Under the pieces are notes generated by a model. It had not been told where the DNA came from and searched no databases. It was given only the letters and a program-made list of their open reading frames with translations. The position numbers and the translations under genes were made by a program. Of a stretch of DNA of 64,000 bases, positions 17,704 through 23,641 are shown piece after piece. Numbering within the stretch: the first letter of the stretch is position 1; every line of letters begins with the position of its first letter. Source of the stretch: Candidatus Defluviilinea gracilis (GTDB lineage: Bacteria > Chloroflexota > Anaerolineae > Anaerolineales > Villigracilaceae); NCBI GenBank assembly GCA_016716235.1, contig JADJWS010000001.1, forward strand, positions 682,001 through 746,000. Reading direction: 5' to 3'.

Positions 17704-17892
17704 ATGAACAACAAATTCTCCCTGCATACACCTGCCGATGGTTGCACTGGCGGACGCCGATCTCCTGCTGACGGTTGCACTGGCGGACGCCGATCTCCTG
17801 CTGACGGTTGCACTGGCGGACGCCGATCCCCTGCCGACGGTTGCACCGGCGGACGACGATCTCCTGCCGACGGTTGCACCGGTGGGCGATAG
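17704..17892 (+). CDS. 62-residue repeat peptide, five tandem PADGCTGGRRS units
   Basis: The frame begins MNNKFSLHT and then repeats the 11-residue unit PADGCTGGRRS. There are four complete copies (17731-17763, 17764-17796, 17797-17829, 17830-17862) and a fifth that stops after PADGCTGGR. Before that terminal stop the DNA copies differ at about ten positions, and all are silent third-codon changes (GCC/GCT, GAT/GAC, ACT/ACC, CGC/CGA, GGC/GGT, GGA/GGG, TCT/TCC). This argues for translation in this frame and selection on the peptide. GAGG lies about 9 bases before the ATG. There is no signal peptide. Each unit carries one Cys, one Thr and a dibasic pair. A multi-core secreted or modified peptide is one possibility; I do not recognise a family. 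Confidence 0.72.
   Translation: MNNKFSLHTPADGCTGGRRSPADGCTGGRRSPADGCTGGRRSPADGCTGGRRSPADGCTGGR
17731..17892 (+). repeat. 33-base coding tandem repeat, about 4.9 copies
   Basis: The units abut directly with no spacers, so this is not a CRISPR array. The period of 33 keeps all frames open on both strands, but the substitution pattern picks out the plus-strand frame of the 62-residue peptide. Confidence 0.9.
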
Positions 17893-17920
17893 GCTGTTAA
17901 CTTGGAAGTAGGAGAACATC

Positions 17921-18199
17921 ATGGCATTGCTCACCTTTGACACTTACAAAAAACCATCCCTGGGCTATCGCCAGCAGTCTGTCAAACGCGCGGGACTCCA
18001 TCGCTTATTTGCCGCGGCTGTAGTCAGCGGACAATTTCGAGAAACGCTCCTCAAAACACCCGAGGAGGCGCTCGCGAACGGATACCTGGGACAACCCTTT
18101 GCCTTGTCCGATCGCGAAGCATCCATCATTAAATCGATACGGGCTGAAGATCTGGCTGATTTTGCCCAACAGGTAAACCAGGCGCTGCAAGGTGCCTAA
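17921..18199 (+). CDS. Os1348/NHLP-clan-like small protein (leader-peptide-like)
   Basis: This 92-residue soluble protein has an AGGAG ribosome site and lies 28 bases after the repeat peptide. The pattern LHRLFAAAVVSGQFRETLLK, then TPEEALANGY, then a Leu-Ser-x-x-Glu helix and IKSIRAEDLADFAQQVNQAL, resembles the Os1348 branch of the NHLP leader-peptide clan. Those leaders derive from nitrile hydratase alpha or Nif11 and accompany some ribosomal peptide natural products. There is no classical core peptide after the leader-like region (only QGA follows). It could act as a separate leader or carrier, or have an unrelated role. The family call comes from pattern memory without a search. Confidence 0.6.
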   Translation: MALLTFDTYKKPSLGYRQQSVKRAGLHRLFAAAVVSGQFRETLLKTPEEALANGYLGQPFALSDREASIIKSIRAEDLADFAQQVNQALQGA

Positions 18200-18218
18200 C
18201 CAAACTGGCTCACCTTGG

Positions 18219-18290
18219 GTGACGCGGTGGAATTGGGGGGCATGGTGACAAGGGATTCACTGTGCCCCGCGTCCGCCGTGTTTTTATTTT
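18219..18290 (+). terminator. Complex GC-rich terminator after the peptide genes
   Basis: GACGCGG (18221-18227) can pair with CCGCGTC (18267-18273), and GGGGCA (18237-18242) with TGCCCC (18263-18268). These are partly alternative structures, and TTTTTATTTT follows at 18281-18290. It separates the peptide pair from the HD-GYP gene. Confidence 0.6.
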
Positions 18291-18298
18291 AATGCCTG

Positions 18299-19789
18299 AT
18301 GAACAATCAATTCACAGCGCGTCCGGCAGATTCCCTGCTCGAATCGATTCTCAAATCATCCGCCGATCTGGTTGTAATTCTAGACGCTCGCGGGAACATC
18401 TTAGATTACAAGTTGACCGCCCCTCACCTGGCTGAAAAATTTTCAGGGGAATTTCATTACCAGCGAATAGGCGAACTGCTTCCCTCAAGAAACCACCCAG
18501 GCGGGCTTAAGGAATTTTATCAAAGCGGTCATACCCTTCCCTTTGAGTTCTCACTAACCACGTTTGATGGCCAGAAATTTTGGTTCGACGGACGCTTAAC
18601 CTGCCTTTCCCCCTCCCAACAGATCCTGTTTTCGCGAGACATCACAAAATACAAACAATCTGAATTGAGAATGCGGCAACAGTCGCAGCGGATGACGGGA
18701 TTGCGAAGTATCGATCTCGCCATCGCCTCCAACCTCGACTTGAACCTGCTCCTCCCCCTCCTGCTTGAGCAAGCAAACACCCTCCTGCCCGCGGATGCTT
18801 CCACCCTCCTGCTGATGAATTCTGAAACCAACCTGCTCACCCTGGCGGCATCGAGTGGCTTCCGGTCAAATACTCACCCATCAGTCTTTCTCAAACTTGG
18901 GACCGGATACGCGGGGCAAGTAGCGCTGGAAAGAAAACGTATCCACTACCCAAACATCACCGGGAACGCGCAGGGCGGCGACCTGCCATCCTATCTACAA
19001 GGTGAAAAATTTGTCTCCTACATGGGCTCGCCGCTTATCACAAAGGGGCGCATTCTTGGCGTGCTGGAGGTATTTCATTCCTCGATTCTAAATCCGGACG
19101 CGCCATGGCTTGAATTTCTCGACATTCTTGCGGGGAGGGGCGCCATAGCCATCGACAATGCTATTTTGTTCGAGAATCTGCAAAAATCCAATGCGGAACT
19201 GGGCATGGCATACGATTCGACCATCGAGGGCTGGTTGCGCACCCTGGACTTTCGGGATCGGGAAACTGAAGGACGCACCCGTCGGGTGGCAGATATGACA
19301 GTGCAACTTGCGCTTGCCTTGGGCGTGGCAAAGGAAGAGTTGATCCATATTCGCCGCGGCGCCATCCTCCATGATATTGGCAAGGTCGCCATTCCTGATG
19401 ACATTCTCCTCAAGCCCGGTCCGCTCACAGAAGATGAGTGGAGCATCATGCGCAAACATCCCGTCGTTGCCGTGGAATTACTAACCCCGATCAACTATCT
19501 ATCTCCCGCGCTCGATATTCCACACTGGCATCATGAACGGTGGGACGGCACCGGCTACCCAGATAATCTCAAGGGCGAGCAAATTCCCTTTTCGGCGCGG
19601 GTATTTTCCATTGCCGATGTATACGATGTCCTGATCTCCGAACGCCCATATCGGAACGCATGGACAAAGCAGAAAGCCATCGAATACATCAAAGAACAAA
19701 CCGGGAAATTATTCGATCCCGGAATTGTTCCCGAATTCCTGAAACTGGTTCATAGCAATGAGTTCTCCCCGGCAGATTGGCGTTCGTAG
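18299..19789 (+). CDS. PAS-GAF-HD-GYP protein, probable cyclic di-GMP phosphodiesterase
   Basis: This 496-residue cytoplasmic protein has an N-terminal PAS-like region (about 15-125, with DARGNILDYKL), a GAF domain (about 150-300) and a C-terminal HD-GYP domain (about 305-490). The catalytic HD pair is His358-Asp359 in HDIGKVAIPDDILLKPG, and the GYP is at 419-421 (WDGTGYP). Later metal ligands HWHHERW are also present, so it looks active. HD-GYP enzymes open cyclic di-GMP, so this protein could oppose the cyclase at 9789. The start ATG overlaps no gene and lies 9 bases after the terminator T-run. Confidence 0.9.
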   Translation: MNNQFTARPADSLLESILKSSADLVVILDARGNILDYKLTAPHLAEKFSGEFHYQRIGELLPSRNHPGGLKEFYQSGHTLPFEFSLTTFDGQKFWFDGRLTCLSPSQQILFSRDITKYKQSELRMRQQSQRMTGLRSIDLAIASNLDLNLLLPLLLEQANTLLPADASTLLLMNSETNLLTLAASSGFRSNTHPSVFLKLGTGYAGQVALERKRIHYPNITGNAQGGDLPSYLQGEKFVSYMGSPLITKGRILGVLEVFHSSILNPDAPWLEFLDILAGRGAIAIDNAILFENLQKSNAELGMAYDSTIEGWLRTLDFRDRETEGRTRRVADMTVQLALALGVAKEELIHIRRGAILHDIGKVAIPDDILLKPGPLTEDEWSIMRKHPVVAVELLTPINYLSPALDIPHWHHERWDGTGYPDNLKGEQIPFSARVFSIADVYDVLISERPYRNAWTKQKAIEYIKEQTGKLFDPGIVPEFLKLVHSNEFSPADWRS

Positions 19790-19797
19790 CGATTAAC

Positions 19798-19826
19798 TTG
19801 ACCAGCCTCCGTTTCTGAATTAAAAT
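19798..19826 (+). promoter_or_regulatory. Sigma-70-type promoter of tRNA-Arg
   Basis: TTGACC (19798-19803), a 17-base spacer and TAAAAT (19821-19826) lie 15 bases before the mature tRNA 5' end. Confidence 0.8.
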
Positions 19827-19841
19827 CCCCGCCTGCCAAAT

Positions 19842-19918
19842 GCCCTCGTAGCTCAGTGGATTAGAGCGCTTGCTTGCGGAGCAATAGGTCGCGTGTTCGA
19901 GTCGCGCCGAGGGCGCCA
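19842..19918 (+). tRNA. tRNA-Arg (anticodon GCG)
   Basis: This 77-base cloverleaf has acceptor GCCCTCG paired with CGAGGGC, discriminator G and an encoded CCA. The D stem is GCTC/GAGC, and the T arm is GCGTG-TTCGAGT-CGCGC with one G-U. The anticodon loop TTGCGGA gives GCG, reading CGC. The anticodon stem CTTGC/GCAAT has a C-U mismatch at 27-43. Most bacteria read CGC with an inosine-modified ACG tRNA, so a genomic GCG is less usual. Confidence 0.9.
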
Positions 19919-19926
19919 TGATGATG

Positions 19927-19954
19927 AGGAGCGGTTACCCGCTCCTTTTTATTT
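19927..19954 (+). terminator. Rho-independent terminator after tRNA-Arg
   Basis: AGGAGCGG pairs with CCGCTCCT across TTAC, followed by a T-rich tail (TTTTTATTT). Confidence 0.85.
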
Positions 19955-19977
19955 GCAACGTGAAAGTAGGAAGATTC

Positions 19978-20787
19978 ATGTCAACCACAAAACCACAAAT
20001 TCTCTTAACCAACGACGACGGGATTCGCTCGCCCGGCTTGTGGGCGGCCGCCGCTTCTCTTTCGGACGTTGGGTTTGTCACTGTGACCGCGCCGCGCGAC
20101 CAATGCACCGGCATGGGGCGCAGTCTGCCCAACACGTCCGATGGGATCATTCGCGAGGAGCGCGTGCAGGTCAACGGTCAGGAATGGAGCGTGTTCGCGG
20201 TGGGCGGGAGTCCCGCGCAGGCGGTCCTCCACGGAATTTATGATGTAATGAAACGCAAGCCTGATCTGGTCGTTTCGGGGATCAATTACGGCGAAAATGT
20301 CGCGTCGGGCGTGACCATCTCAGGGACGGTGGGCGCGGCGCTCGAAGCCGCCTCGCTGGGAATCCCTTCGATGGCAATCTCACTGGAGACCGATTCGAAA
20401 TATCATCTTTCATACTCCACCGATGTGGAATTCCCAATTGCCGCGCAGTTTGCCGCGAAGTTTGGCCGCATGTTATTGGAAAAGAAGTTTCCTTTTGATG
20501 TGGATTTGCTCAAGGTGGAAATCCCCTCCGATGCCGCGCCAGATACCCCCTGGCAATTGACTCGCGTATCCCGCCAGCGGTATTACGAGCCGACTCCCGC
20601 CGAGCGCGCGTCATGGGATGAGCCCGGCACAGTTGGCTACCGCGCGAATGGAGATTTCGACCGCGAACCCGAAGATACGGATGTGTACGTTCTGAGAAAA
20701 AAGAGGATGATCTCCGTTTCCCCGATGAGTTTCGATCTGAGTTCCCGCGTGGATCTTGCCGAACTCGATCAGTTGATGCGGAAGTAG
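19978..20787 (+). CDS. surE: 5'/3'-nucleotidase SurE
   Basis: This 269-residue metal-dependent phosphatase removes phosphate from nucleoside monophosphates and acts in stress survival. The N-terminal signature TNDDGIRSPG carries the metal ligands Asp13 and Asp14. Also present are the Ser-rich metal/phosphate region GRSLPNTS and SGINYGENVASGVTISGTVGAA. The ATG at 19978 follows AGGAAG; the open frame extends upstream into the tRNA and cannot be coding there. Confidence 0.93.
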   Translation: MSTTKPQILLTNDDGIRSPGLWAAAASLSDVGFVTVTAPRDQCTGMGRSLPNTSDGIIREERVQVNGQEWSVFAVGGSPAQAVLHGIYDVMKRKPDLVVSGINYGENVASGVTISGTVGAALEAASLGIPSMAISLETDSKYHLSYSTDVEFPIAAQFAAKFGRMLLEKKFPFDVDLLKVEIPSDAAPDTPWQLTRVSRQRYYEPTPAERASWDEPGTVGYRANGDFDREPEDTDVYVLRKKRMISVSPMSFDLSSRVDLAELDQLMRK

Positions 20788-20791
20788 TTTT

Positions 20792-20862
20792 AAACACGAA
20801 GGCACGAAGTACACAAAGGTTTTTATTTCTTTGCGTTCTTCGCGCCCTTGGCGGTGAAAAGG
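20792..20862. repeat. Dispersed palindromic intergenic repeat, AAG/GCG type (copy 1)
   Basis: Two imperfectly complementary arms, CACGAAGGCACGAAGTACAC and a CTTTGCGTTCTTCGCG-type arm ending GGCGGTG, surround a T-rich centre. Related copies lie at 21250-21305 with 22206-22245 (split by the IS), 46795-46866 and 50973-51043. It lies between the convergent surE and thioredoxin genes, where the hairpin could also terminate transcription. Confidence 0.6.
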
Positions 20863-20865
20863 TTT

Positions 20866-21192
20866 TTAGTTAAAGTGCGGGCTAAACCGCGCCACCAATT
20901 TCTCTTTCGGCATGAAGCCAGTGATGCGCTCCTTGATCTCGCCGTTCTTCATGAATAACAGGGTGGGGATGCCCATCACGCCGAACTGCATCACAAGGTT
21001 AGGATTCTCGTCGGCGTCAATTTTTACCACTTTGACCTTGCCATCCCATTCGCCAGCCAGTTGCTTGACCACAGGGTCGAGCATTTTGCACGGCTGGCAC
21101 CAGACCGCGCTAAAATCAACCAGCACGGGTTCGCTGGCGTTCATCACTTCGGTTTGAAAATTCTGTTCGTCTACATGTAATAAGTCAGCCAT
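20866..21192 (-). CDS. trxA: Thioredoxin
   Basis: This 108-residue thioredoxin-fold disulfide reductase has WCQPCK as its active site (Cys32, Cys35), where most thioredoxins have WCGPC. Downstream motifs KIDADENPNL and the cis-proline phrase GVMGIPTLLFMKNG are intact. The ATG at 21192 follows AGAGGT and an ATTATA complement of TATAAT (21217-21222) on the minus strand. The longer frame upstream runs into a repeat. The Gly-to-Gln change may shift redox potential or partner choice. Confidence 0.93.
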   Translation of the reverse strand: MADLLHVDEQNFQTEVMNASEPVLVDFSAVWCQPCKMLDPVVKQLAGEWDGKVKVVKIDADENPNLVMQFGVMGIPTLLFMKNGEIKERITGFMPKEKLVARFSPHFN

Positions 21193-21249
21193 GGTTACCT
21201 CTTGCTTGATGGACGCATTATATTTTGAATGTCTTACATTTGGGAAGTT

Positions 21250-21305
21250 AACCGCTAAGCCCGCGAAGTTCACTAAGAAAACCAATTAAATCTTTGCGTT
21301 CTTAG
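21250..21305. repeat. Left half of an intergenic palindromic repeat interrupted by the IS
   Basis: The sequence from ACCGCTAAGCCCGCGAAG to TCTTTGCGTTCTTAG matches the first two thirds of the intact copy at 46795-46866. The remainder (CTTAGCGCC through CTTCGCGGTAAAA) resumes at 22201-22245 on the far side of the insertion sequence. Confidence 0.7.
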
Positions 21306-22200
21306 AAATTATCTCAAAAGGCATTCTGAGCCAATCTGCGAAACCAAAGCATAGCGCAGGCAAACTGAAGCAGGGCGAGATAGTTTTTCGCTTTCTTTTC
21401 GTAACGGATCAACAAGCCGCGACACTTGGATAACCATGCTAACGTTCTTTCCACCACCCATCGTCGAGCAGGATGCTTTTTTTACCCCTGCTCAACTTCT
21501 CTTCACCAATACGGCGAACATGCCCCGTATAGCGGTGCTTCTCTATCGCCGCCTTGCCTGTTGGGTTGTCATAGCCTTTGTCCAAACAAAGATGTTGAGG
21601 CTTTGCTTTCGTTACTTTCGGTCGTTCCACCACAATGGCTTCAATCGTTTTGTCCAACAACTTCGTATCGTGAACATTTGCCCCCGCGACAATAATCGCA
21701 AGCGGCCCGCCCAACCGATCCGTCAAAAGGCTCTTTTTCGAGCCGTTTTTGCCTCGATCTGTCGGGTTGGCTCCAATTTCATCGCCTCCCGAACGAGCCT
21801 TGCCCAGCGTGCCATCCGCGGCTTGCCATTCCCAATCCACCAGCCCCAGTTCTTCACATTCCTCCAGCAACAATGCCCAAAGCTTGGGAAACAAATCGAT
21901 TTCCACCCAATGTTGGAACGTTCGATGAATTGTAGAATCATCGCCATACACGCGTGGAATGTGATTCCATTGACACCCCGTGCGCATCCGAAAAATCAAG
22001 GCATCCAAAACATTGCGCGGATGGATGCGCGGTCTGCCCGTTTCTTTGGGTGGGTCAAATTCCAAGATGAGCGGTTCCATGCGCTTCCATAATTCATCGG
22101 GAACCTCCCAGATAGTGGGTAGTGGCGTCTTTTTCTTCATCGTTGGGTTTCCTTTGTTGGCACTGAAATTATATGCCCTCAAAGAGTTTTGAGATAGTTA
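21306..22200 (-). mobile_element. IS5-family insertion sequence, about 895 bases
   Basis: The element is bounded by CTTAG at both sides (21301-21305 and 22201-22205), a likely target duplication. Near-perfect terminal inverted repeats sit at the ends (AATTATCTCAAAA left; complement AACTATCTCAAAA right, 12 of 13). It carries one transposase gene in two frames. It has inserted within a copy of the dispersed palindromic repeat between the thioredoxin and tRNA-Lys genes. Confidence 0.85.
21314..22140 (-). CDS. IS5-family DDE transposase, expressed by -1 frameshift
   Basis: Translation from ATG 22140 gives the N-terminal DUF4096-like region (MKKKTPLPTIWEVPDELWKR), GRPRIHPRNVLDALIFRMRTG, the first catalytic Asp (WQAADGT) and the second (LCLDKGYD). 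The zero frame stops at 21439. A run of seven A on the coding strand (21483 down to 21477) lies just before the break. In the -1 frame the sequence continues HPARRWVVERTLAWLSKCRG with the catalytic Glu, and ends LWFRRLAQNAF at 21314. This is the usual C-terminus, so the element is probably active through slippage rather than a pseudogene. Confidence 0.85.
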
Positions 22201-22250
22201 CTTAGCGCCATTTCGACAAGCTCAATGCAAGCCTTCGCGGTAAAAATTTG

Positions 22251-22279
22251 TTGACGCTCACTTTCCGTCGTGTTAGAAT
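22251..22279 (+). promoter_or_regulatory. Sigma-70-type promoter of tRNA-Lys
   Basis: TTGACG (22251-22256), a 17-base spacer and TAGAAT (22274-22279) lie 18 bases before the tRNA. The 12-mer TTTGTTGACGCT that includes the -35 recurs at 22397-22408, just after the tRNA terminator. Confidence 0.8.
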
Positions 22280-22297
22280 GCCCTTCGCTCGATACGC

Positions 22298-22369
22298 GGG
22301 CGCGTAGCTCAATGGCAGAGCAGCGGCCTTTTAAGCCGTTTGTTGAGGGTTCGATCCCCTCCGCGCTCA
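22298..22369 (+). tRNA. tRNA-Lys (anticodon TTT)
   Basis: Acceptor GGGCGCG pairs with CGCGCTC (one G-U). The anticodon loop CTTTTAA lies in stem GCGGC/GCCGT, and the T arm is GAGGG-TTCGATC-CCCTC. The discriminator is A, and CCA is not encoded. It lies at the edge of the AT-rich envelope-gene cluster. Confidence 0.93.
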
Positions 22370-22373
22370 CATG

Positions 22374-22399
22374 AAAATCCTCCGTAAGGAGGATTTTTT
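22374..22399 (+). terminator. Rho-independent terminator after tRNA-Lys
   Basis: AAAATCCTCC pairs with GGAGGATTTT around GTAA, a perfect 10-bp stem, followed by further T. Confidence 0.9.
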
Positions 22400-22449
22400 G
22401 TTGACGCTAAGGAAGTCATTGCATAAAACACAAGAAAATGAAAAACATT

Positions 22450-23607
22450 CTATTTTTTTGACATGTTTTTCGAGTGCTCTTTCTTGCCCTTTGGTTCATT
22501 TGAATGTCGGACATGCTCCGTCTCATTCTTCCCATCCGTATCAGATAATTGTGAATCTGTTTCGGAAGCAAACTGCCTACTATAGTACCAAATAAACACT
22601 AAAAGTCCCTCAATTCCTAATAATATCCAAAGAACCTTTCCAAGAGCAGATATGAAAATCCTTGGATTAAAGAAAACCAGAAATACTGCCAAAGCTACAG
22701 AGATAAATCCCAGAAGAATTATTGTTGAGGATGAGAATTTTGACTGCAGTTCTGATTTTTGTCGTACTCTCTTGATGACTAACCATGTAAATAAAATTAT
22801 TCCTGCAATCGGAAATACTGCATCAATAGACCCGAGTAGCAGGTAGATGGTAAATGTAATAAAAATCATAATCGCGAAAACAGCAGATGATCTTTTATAG
22901 TCATTTATAAATTCATTACACCAAACAGGAGTAGGAAGATACTTGTTTTCAGGATTGAAAATCTTTTCTTCATCCTTTGCTTCCTTATCGGTTCGTATTA
23001 AAAACGTTGAAAGTAAAATTAACGTCAATATGAAGCCATTTGACCAGGGAGGTAGCAAAACATGTTCCAGAAAGTCAATTTGAAGAGCTCTGGGTCCCGA
23101 TTCGACAAATGGTATTTCAGCCTCCGCAAAAAGCTGTTGAGGCTCATCATCTCCTACTTTCAGTAAAACGCTGGTTATGCTGGTATTTGCTTGTGTAATA
23201 AACGATACTCGCCCATTTGCAGTTGATAGTGGTTCGATAATTGGAAATTCTACAAGACTGGAATACACATCTGCATTAAAAACATTCGGTATTAATAGAG
23301 TGGGAACTTTGGGATCAGCTCGGGTTATGAGATATACTTTTACATCATTATATGGCTTCTTGCTTTCGTTTTTTACATGTACGTGCACTGTTGCTGGTCC
23401 TGCTGCATAAAAGTAACGCGGAACGTCAACCCATATAGCAAGCTGTTCCGCACTCTTATCAAACGACCTGTCATGATCGAAATGATCTCTGTATTCTTTC
23501 AATAATGTGCCAAAGAGACAAAGGTAATAAATAAGAAACATAAATATAGTGTTGATTAATGCGGCTACCCAACTAGAGCGCATATTTGGAATCGGAAGGT
23601 TGTCCAT
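22450..23607 (-). CDS. Membrane protein of unknown function, last gene of the VWA lipoprotein cluster
   Basis: This 385-residue protein has one N-terminal membrane helix (about 13-35) and an extracytoplasmic region of about 150 residues with beta-sandwich-like phrases (ATVHVHVKNESKKPYNDVKV). A helix follows near 195-210, then a cytoplasmic stretch, and four further helices (about 245-350). It ends in a charged tail rich in Lys, Glu and Ser. GAGG precedes the ATG, and it starts 34 bases after the VWA lipoprotein stop. I recognise no family. The layout suggests a membrane anchor that presents an Ig-like domain to the lipoproteins. The gene is visibly AT-richer than the chromosome flanks. Confidence 0.75.
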   Translation of the reverse strand: MDNLPIPNMRSSWVAALINTIFMFLIYYLCLFGTLLKEYRDHFDHDRSFDKSAEQLAIWVDVPRYFYAAGPATVHVHVKNESKKPYNDVKVYLITRADPKVPTLLIPNVFNADVYSSLVEFPIIEPLSTANGRVSFITQANTSITSVLLKVGDDEPQQLFAEAEIPFVESGPRALQIDFLEHVLLPPWSNGFILTLILLSTFLIRTDKEAKDEEKIFNPENKYLPTPVWCNEFINDYKRSSAVFAIMIFITFTIYLLLGSIDAVFPIAGIILFTWLVIKRVRQKSELQSKFSSSTIILLGFISVALAVFLVFFNPRIFISALGKVLWILLGIEGLLVFIWYYSRQFASETDSQLSDTDGKNETEHVRHSNEPKGKKEHSKNMSKK

Positions 23608-23641
23608 GTTTTTTACCTCATTTAGGTATCAGGTCAAGTTA

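Noticed and set aside
17731..17892. Possible CRISPR array
   Set aside because: Repeat units abut with no spacers and no cas genes are near. The same applies to the heptamer tracts at 43057-43200 and 49355-49440.
17667..17943. Minus-strand open frames across the 33-base repeat
   Set aside because: The repeat period is a multiple of three, so every frame stays open. All differences between units before the terminal stop are silent only in the plus frame of the 62-residue peptide.
22247..22408. Exact 12-base direct repeat TTTGTTGACGCT flanking tRNA-Lys, considered as attachment-site ends
   Set aside because: One copy is the promoter -35 region, there is no integrase nearby, and the tRNA 3' end itself is not duplicated. 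It may be chance or a second promoter.
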